Source of the DNA: Myxococcus guangdongensis
GTDB taxonomy: Bacteria > Myxococcota > Myxococcia > Myxococcales > Myxococcaceae
Length of the DNA: 64,000 bases
Assembly: GCF_024198255.1 (NCBI RefSeq)
Contig: NZ_JAJVKW010000022.1
Span: 103,875-167,874, forward strand
Reading direction: 5' to 3'
Below the pieces are notes generated by a model. The model was not told the origin of the DNA. It made no database searches and saw nothing but the letters and a program-made list of their open reading frames with translations. Positions 59,294-64,000 of the stretch are shown here, one piece after another. The translations under genes were made by a program, and so were the position numbers. Position 1 is the first letter of the stretch. The number at the start of each line of letters is the position of its first letter.

Positions 59294-59422
59294 CAAGGTC
59301 GGCCGTCAGCGCGGGGAGACAACCCGCCGCCCGCTGGGTGGCGGCCGCTCGGGCCTGACGACGAGCTTCTCCGAACGCTCCTCCCCGACGAAGCAGCCTG
59401 ACCCTCAAGCGGCACTCCCCTC

Positions 59423-59450
59423 AGGAGGGCCCCGGTGACGAGGCCCTCCT
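59423..59450. terminator. Hairpin between oxygenase and NRPS genes
   Basis: AGGAGGGCC (59423-59431) pairs perfectly with GGCCCTCCT (59442-59450) across a 10-base loop, six bases beyond the NRPS stop and between convergent genes. There is no clear T-run on either side. Confidence 0.5.
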
Positions 59451-59455
59451 CGGGC

Positions 59456-62400
59456 CTACGCCGCCCCCGCCGTGGCGAGCAGGGCCCTCAGGTGCGCGAG
59501 GTACGCCGACGACAACTCCTCGAGCGTTCCGCGCGCATGCAGGTTCTCGCTGTACGCCCACGCGAGGTGGAAGGTGCCCTCGGAGACGTAGGCCGTGATG
59601 TCCAGGACGCGTGAGCGGGGCCCCCCCAGTGCTCGCTCAGGCCCGACGGACTCCGACGCGGGCCGCAGCGGCGCGTTGCCCGAGCGCACCAGGTCGAAGT
59701 GGCCCAGGTAGTTGAAGCACACCTCGGTCCTCGGCAGCCGCGCGAGCTGTTCCCGCACCGCGGTGTCCCGGCTCAGGTAGCGCAGCACTCCGAAGCCCAC
59801 GCCTCGATTGGGCACCGCCTGGAGCTGCTCCTTCACCGACTGGAGCAACGTCCCCACGGAGGCCCCCGCGGGTTCCTCCACCACCACGGGGCTCAGCGCC
59901 GTGAACCAGCCGACGGAACGTGACAACTCCACCCCGTCGAGAATCGACTCGCGGCCGTGATTGTCCAGTTCGAGCAGATGGGCCGCTCGGCCCGTCCACT
60001 GCGTGAGCGCCCGCACCAGTGCCGCCAGCAACACGTGGTCCACGTTGACGCCGTGCACCTCGCGCATCCGGTGGAGCAACACGCGCGTCTCGTCCTGCGT
60101 GAGCGCGCCCTCCACGATTCTCGTCGAGCCTTCGAGATTTCGTCCCTCGGGGAAATCTCGGGGAATCGGCGCCACCCGGCCGTAGACCTCGGAGGTCCAC
60201 GTGGGCAGCTCCTGCCGCGCCTTGTCCGACTGCGCGTACTCGGACAGCTTCCTCGCCCACGCCTGATACGACGTGCTCTTGGGCGGAAGCTGGAGCTCCT
60301 TCCCCGCGCCGAGCTGCTCCCACAGTGTCTGGAGGTCCTCCATCAACACCCGCCACGAAATCCCATCCGTGGCCAGGTGATGGACGATGAGCAGCAACCG
60401 CCCCGGCTCCTCCCGTCCCCAGTCGAAGAAGGCCACCCGCATGAGCGGCCCCGCGGACAGGTCCAGGCTCTTCTGGAGCGAGGTCGATAGCCGCTCCTGC
60501 TCCTGGACGCGCTCGCTCGCGGGCAGCGCACTCAAGTCGTGGTGGCTGAACGGCACTGTTACGTCCGGCCCGGCGTAGGACTGCTCCCATCCGGCGGAGC
60601 CCTGCACGAAGCGCAGTCGCAGCGAGTCGTGGTGCCGCATCAGCTTCCGCACCGCCTCCTCCATCTGCGCGGACGACAACCGCTGGTGCACCTCGAACAG
60701 GAACGCCTGGTTCCAGTGGTGCCGCTCCGTCGGATACAGCTCGAAGAAGCGATTCTGGATGGGCGTGAGCGGCAGCGTTCCGGACACCGCCTGCTCGTCG
60801 AGGGTCTCCTCGGGGCTGCGCACGCGCGCGGCGAGCTCCGCGAGACTCTGGCACTCCAGGATGTCCAGCGGCGTGAGCTGCAGCCCGGCCTGGATGGCCT
60901 TGGCGACGACCATGATGCTCAGGATGGAGTCGCCTCCCAGCTTGAAGAAGTTGTCCGACGGGCTCACGTGCTCGACTCGCAACACCTGCTTCCAGATGTC
61001 CGCCAGGAGCAGCTCCGTGGGCGACTGGGGCACCTGTGCCTCGGCCGGCTTCGGAGCGCTGGGGCTCACGGGCTCGGGGAGCGCCTTGCGGTCCACCTTC
61101 CCGTTGGGCGTGAGGGGCAGCGCCTCCAACACCATGAGGACCGCCGGCACCATGTACTCCGGCATCTGCTGCGCGAGCCGCTCGCGCAGCGGCTCGGTGG
61201 CGAGCGTCTGTCCTGGGTGGGAGACGAGATACGCGACGAGCCGCTTGGTGCCCACGTCGTCCTCGCGCGCGAGCACCACGGCGTCACGCACCTCGGGCTG
61301 TTGGCAGAGGATGGCTTCGATCTCCCCCAGCTCGATGCGGAAGCCGCGAATCTTCACCTGATGGTCGATACGGCCGAGGAACTCGAGCGCTCCGTCCGCG
61401 AGCCGTCGCACCACGTCTCCTGTCCGGTAGACGCGCTCCTCGCCGAACATCACGAAGCGCTCAGCGGTGAGCTCGGGCCGTCCCAGATAGCCGCGCGTCA
61501 CACCCGGTCCACCGATGAACAGCTCTCCGGGCACGCCGACAGGCACGTGCTGCCGGTGGGCATCGAGGACGTGCGTGGTGGTGTCTCCGATGGGGAAGCC
61601 GAGCGGCACGGTGGGCGCGGGCTTCGCGACGAGGCGTTGCGGCACGGCCCAGGTCAACACGCCGATGGTCGTCTCGGTGGGGCCGTAGTGGTTGATGACC
61701 CGGCACTCCGGCGCCAGGGTCTGCACCCGCTCCATCAGCTCCCAGCGCGATGCCTCGCCGCCGAGGACCAGCCGCTTAGCAGGCAGGACGTGCTCGGGAC
61801 GGGACGCCGTGAGCAGCGCCGTCAGGTGCGACGGGACGATCTTCAGGCAGTCGATGCTCCGCGAGCGCATGTACTCAGCCATGGCCTCGGGATTGGAGGC
61901 GCACTCGTCGGAGATGATGTGGAGCGCCCCGCCCGTGGCGAGCGCCGGGAAGACCATGGTGTTGCCCAGGTCCGCGGCGAACGTGGACACCGTGGCGTAG
62001 CGAAGCCCTGGTGGCACATCGAGGACGCGGGCGATTCCTGACAGGTAGTGGCTCAGGTTGCCGTGCGTGATGCCCACGCCCTTGGGCCGCCCCGTGGAGC
62101 CGGACGTGTAGATGACGTACACGAGGTGCTGGGGCTCGACGGTGAGCGGTGGATTCTCGCGAGGCCGCCCGTCGAGCTCCTTCCATTGTGAGTCGACGCA
62201 GAAGACGTGCGCCTCACCCGGAGGAATCGATGCGCGGAGGGATTCCTGCGTGAGCACCACGGGCAGTCGCTGGTCCGACACCATGAACGCGAGTCGCTCC
62301 CGCGGGAGCCCCGGGTCCATCGGAAGGTACGCGCCACCGGCCTTGAGGATGGCGAGCAAGCCCACGAGCAGGTCGAGCGAGCGCTCCAGGTACAGGCCCA

Positions 62401-64000
62401 CCACGCGGTCCGGTCCCACGCCGAGCGATTGCAGATGCGCGGCGAGCTGGTTGGCGCGCTCGTTGAGCTGTCGATAGGTGAGGGATTGGTCCTCGGACAC
62501 GAGCGCCGTGGCGTCCGGCGTGGCGACGGCCTGTTGCTCGAACCGCGCGTGGAAGCACGTCGAGGGGGCCGCCAACGCGGGAGCCGTGTTCCACCGGGTG
62601 AGCTGCCGCTGCTCCTCCGTCGTCAGCAGGGACACGGTGGTGATGGGCACATCGGGGTTGGCCGCGATGTTCTCCAGCAGCTGGCCCAGGTGGCCGAGCA
62701 TCCGGCGGATGGTCTCCGGCTTGAAGAGGTCCGTGCTGTACGCGAAGGACGTCTGCAGGCCCTCGGCGGCTTCGCTCATGAAGAGGTGGAGGTCGAACTT
62801 GGTGTAGTTCCACTCCGTCTCGAGCATCGACACGTCGAGCCCCGCCATCTTCAGATGGCCATAGGGGCTGTCCTGCAGGTTGAAGCGGACCTGGAAGAGG
62901 GGCGAGTAGCGAGGGTCTCTCGGAATCTGGAGCGCCTCGACGACCTGCTCGAACGGGACATCCTGGTGGGCATACGCGCCCAGGGACACCTCACGCACGC
63001 GACGCAACAGCTCGCGGAACGTGGGCTCGCCGGACAGCCGCGTGCGCATGACCAGGGAGTTGACGAAGAAGCCGATGAGGCCCTCGAGCTCCGCGCGGTT
63101 GCGGTTCGCGATGGCCGTACCGACGCTGATGTCGTCCTGTCCCGAGTAGCGCGAGAGCAGGAGCTGGAAACCCGCGAGCAGCGTCATGAAGAGGGTGGTG
63201 CCCTCCTTCCGACTGAGCCGCACCAGCGATTCGAGGAGCGCGGGCGGCAGTGTGATGCTCTCGACGGCGCCACGGAAGGACTGGGAGGGAGGACGCGGGA
63301 AGTCCGTCGGCAGCGGCAGGAAGGACGGCGCGCCCGTGAGTTGCTCCTTCCAATACGCGAGCTGGGCGTCCAGCCGCTCACCGTGCAGCCACTGGTGTTG
63401 CCACACCGCGAAGTCGGCGTACTGGATGGCCATCGGCGCGAGGGGCGAGGGCTCGTCCCGCGTGAACGCGGTGTAGAGCGCGCTCAGCTCGCGGAAGAGC
63501 ACTTCCAGCGACCAACCATCCGAGACGATGTGATGCATCGTCAGCAGCAGCACGTAGTGCTGAGGCGCGGTCCGCAGCAGCGTCGCGCGGATGACGGGTC
63601 CTTGCGCCAGATTGAAGGGCCGCTGCGCCTCTTCGACCGCCAGCGCGCGCGCCGTCGCATCAGCGTCCGGCTGGGTGGAGAGATCGAACAGCGCCACATG
63701 CAATGACTGCGAGGGCGCGATGAGCTGGAAGGGCTGACCGTCGTGGAGAGTGAAGGAGGTGCGCAGGGACTCGTGCCGCTCCATGAGGGCGTCGAGAGCG
63801 CGCTGGAGGGCTGGGAGAGAGAGCTGGCCGGAGAGGTGGATGGCGAGAGGGACGTTGTAGGCGGCGCTGCCGAGCTGGAGCTGGTCGATGAGCCAGAGGC
63901 GCTGCTGAGCGAAGGAGAGAGGGAGGCGAGCGTCCCTGGGGGAAGGGACGATGGGGGACTGGGCGCCGGAGAGGGAAGCGGAGAGGACGCGAGCGAGAGA
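59456..64000 (-). CDS. Nonribosomal peptide synthetase, module C-A-PCP-E (5' end outside window)
   Basis: 1514 residues are visible, open at the right edge. Domain order: a condensation domain (QQRLWLIDQLQLGSAAYN near 63,900; HHIVSDGWS near 63,530); an adenylation domain (~62,590-61,070) with YTSGSTGRPKG, HYGPTETTIG, ERVYRTGD and NGKVDRKALPEP; a carrier domain with DNFFKLGGDSI (~60,940), whose Ser takes phosphopantetheine; and an epimerization domain (~60,790-59,456) with HHLATDGISWR and VCFNYLGHFD, which should deliver a D-residue. No thioesterase or reductase follows, and the next gene is convergent. The A4 region reads STFAADLGNT instead of the usual FDxSVWE, so the substrate cannot be read simply. 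The product is unknown. Confidence 0.93.
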   Translation of the reverse strand, partial: SLARVLSASLSGAQSPIVPSPRDARLPLSFAQQRLWLIDQLQLGSAAYNVPLAIHLSGQLSLPALQRALDALMERHESLRTSFTLHDGQPFQLIAPSQSLHVALFDLSTQPDADATARALAVEEAQRPFNLAQGPVIRATLLRTAPQHYVLLLTMHHIVSDGWSLEVLFRELSALYTAFTRDEPSPLAPMAIQYADFAVWQHQWLHGERLDAQLAYWKEQLTGAPSFLPLPTDFPRPPSQSFRGAVESITLPPALLESLVRLSRKEGTTLFMTLLAGFQLLLSRYSGQDDISVGTAIANRNRAELEGLIGFFVNSLVMRTRLSGEPTFRELLRRVREVSLGAYAHQDVPFEQVVEALQIPRDPRYSPLFQVRFNLQDSPYGHLKMAGLDVSMLETEWNYTKFDLHLFMSEAAEGLQTSFAYSTDLFKPETIRRMLGHLGQLLENIAANPDVPITTVSLLTTEEQRQLTRWNTAPALAAPSTCFHARFEQQAVATPDATALVSEDQSLTYRQLNERANQLAAHLQSLGVGPDRVVGLYLERSLDLLVGLLAILKAGGAYLPMDPGLPRERLAFMVSDQRLPVVLTQESLRASIPPGEAHVFCVDSQWKELDGRPRENPPLTVEPQHLVYVIYTSGSTGRPKGVGITHGNLSHYLSGIARVLDVPPGLRYATVSTFAADLGNTMVFPALATGGALHIISDECASNPEAMAEYMRSRSIDCLKIVPSHLTALLTASRPEHVLPAKRLVLGGEASRWELMERVQTLAPECRVINHYGPTETTIGVLTWAVPQRLVAKPAPTVPLGFPIGDTTTHVLDAHRQHVPVGVPGELFIGGPGVTRGYLGRPELTAERFVMFGEERVYRTGDVVRRLADGALEFLGRIDHQVKIRGFRIELGEIEAILCQQPEVRDAVVLAREDDVGTKRLVAYLVSHPGQTLATEPLRERLAQQMPEYMVPAVLMVLEALPLTPNGKVDRKALPEPVSPSAPKPAEAQVPQSPTELLLADIWKQVLRVEHVSPSDNFFKLGGDSILSIMVVAKAIQAGLQLTPLDILECQSLAELAARVRSPEETLDEQAVSGTLPLTPIQNRFFELYPTERHHWNQAFLFEVHQRLSSAQMEEAVRKLMRHHDSLRLRFVQGSAGWEQSYAGPDVTVPFSHHDLSALPASERVQEQERLSTSLQKSLDLSAGPLMRVAFFDWGREEPGRLLLIVHHLATDGISWRVLMEDLQTLWEQLGAGKELQLPPKSTSYQAWARKLSEYAQSDKARQELPTWTSEVYGRVAPIPRDFPEGRNLEGSTRIVEGALTQDETRVLLHRMREVHGVNVDHVLLAALVRALTQWTGRAAHLLELDNHGRESILDGVELSRSVGWFTALSPVVVEEPAGASVGTLLQSVKEQLQAVPNRGVGFGVLRYLSRDTAVREQLARLPRTEVCFNYLGHFDLVRSGNAPLRPASESVGPERALGGPRSRVLDITAYVSEGTFHLAWAYSENLHARGTLEELSSAYLAHLRALLATAGAA

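Overview
The window is high-GC DNA with frequent GTG/TTG starts, tightly packed ATGA-overlapping operons and gene families typical of myxobacteria (Myxococcus, Corallococcus, Pyxidicoccus, Cystobacter and relatives). That assignment is inferred from gene content and composition; no rRNA or other marker gene is present to prove it.

Layout. 1-4.5 kb is ordinary chromosome: a truncated secreted protein gene, a PilZ protein, a glutamate dehydrogenase, tRNA-Thr(CGT) and a small secreted protein. 4.6-37.6 kb is a type VI secretion (T6SS) spike-and-cargo region built as two mirror-image arms diverging from a 319-bp intergenic region at 20.8-21.1 kb. Each arm encodes, from the centre outwards, three different VgrG proteins (called A, B and C here), then DUF3540, a DUF4150 PAAR-like tip, a large HEAT-like protein, a DUF2169 adaptor and a ketosynthase-fold protein that has lost its catalytic Cys and His. 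Cargo genes sit at different places in the two arms: a basic effector-like protein, beta-propeller-like proteins, DUF3396 immunity-type proteins and, on the left only, a pair of ~107-residue proteins of which one copy is frameshifted.

37.9-58.3 kb is one complete T6SS core operon on the + strand: tssJ-tssK-tssL-tssM-tagF-tssA-tssB-tssC-hcp-tssE-tssF-tssG-tssH(clpV)-fha-lipoprotein. A good sigma-54-type -24/-12 element lies just upstream of tssJ. 58.4-59.3 kb holds an MpaB/DUF2236-type oxygenase gene behind a perfect 16-bp palindrome. From 59.46 kb to the right edge is the 3' part of a nonribosomal peptide synthetase on the - strand (C-A-PCP-E, ending in an epimerization domain without a thioesterase).

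Working together: one contractile machine (TssA-M, ClpV, Hcp) appears to be supplied by two paralogous spike modules. Keeping three VgrG subfamilies in both modules suggests an A-B-C heterotrimeric spike capped by DUF4150, with DUF2169, DUF3540, the HEAT protein and the pseudo-ketosynthase as candidate loading or assembly factors. The spike architecture and these loading roles are inference; the core T6SS assignments rest on recognisable family motifs.
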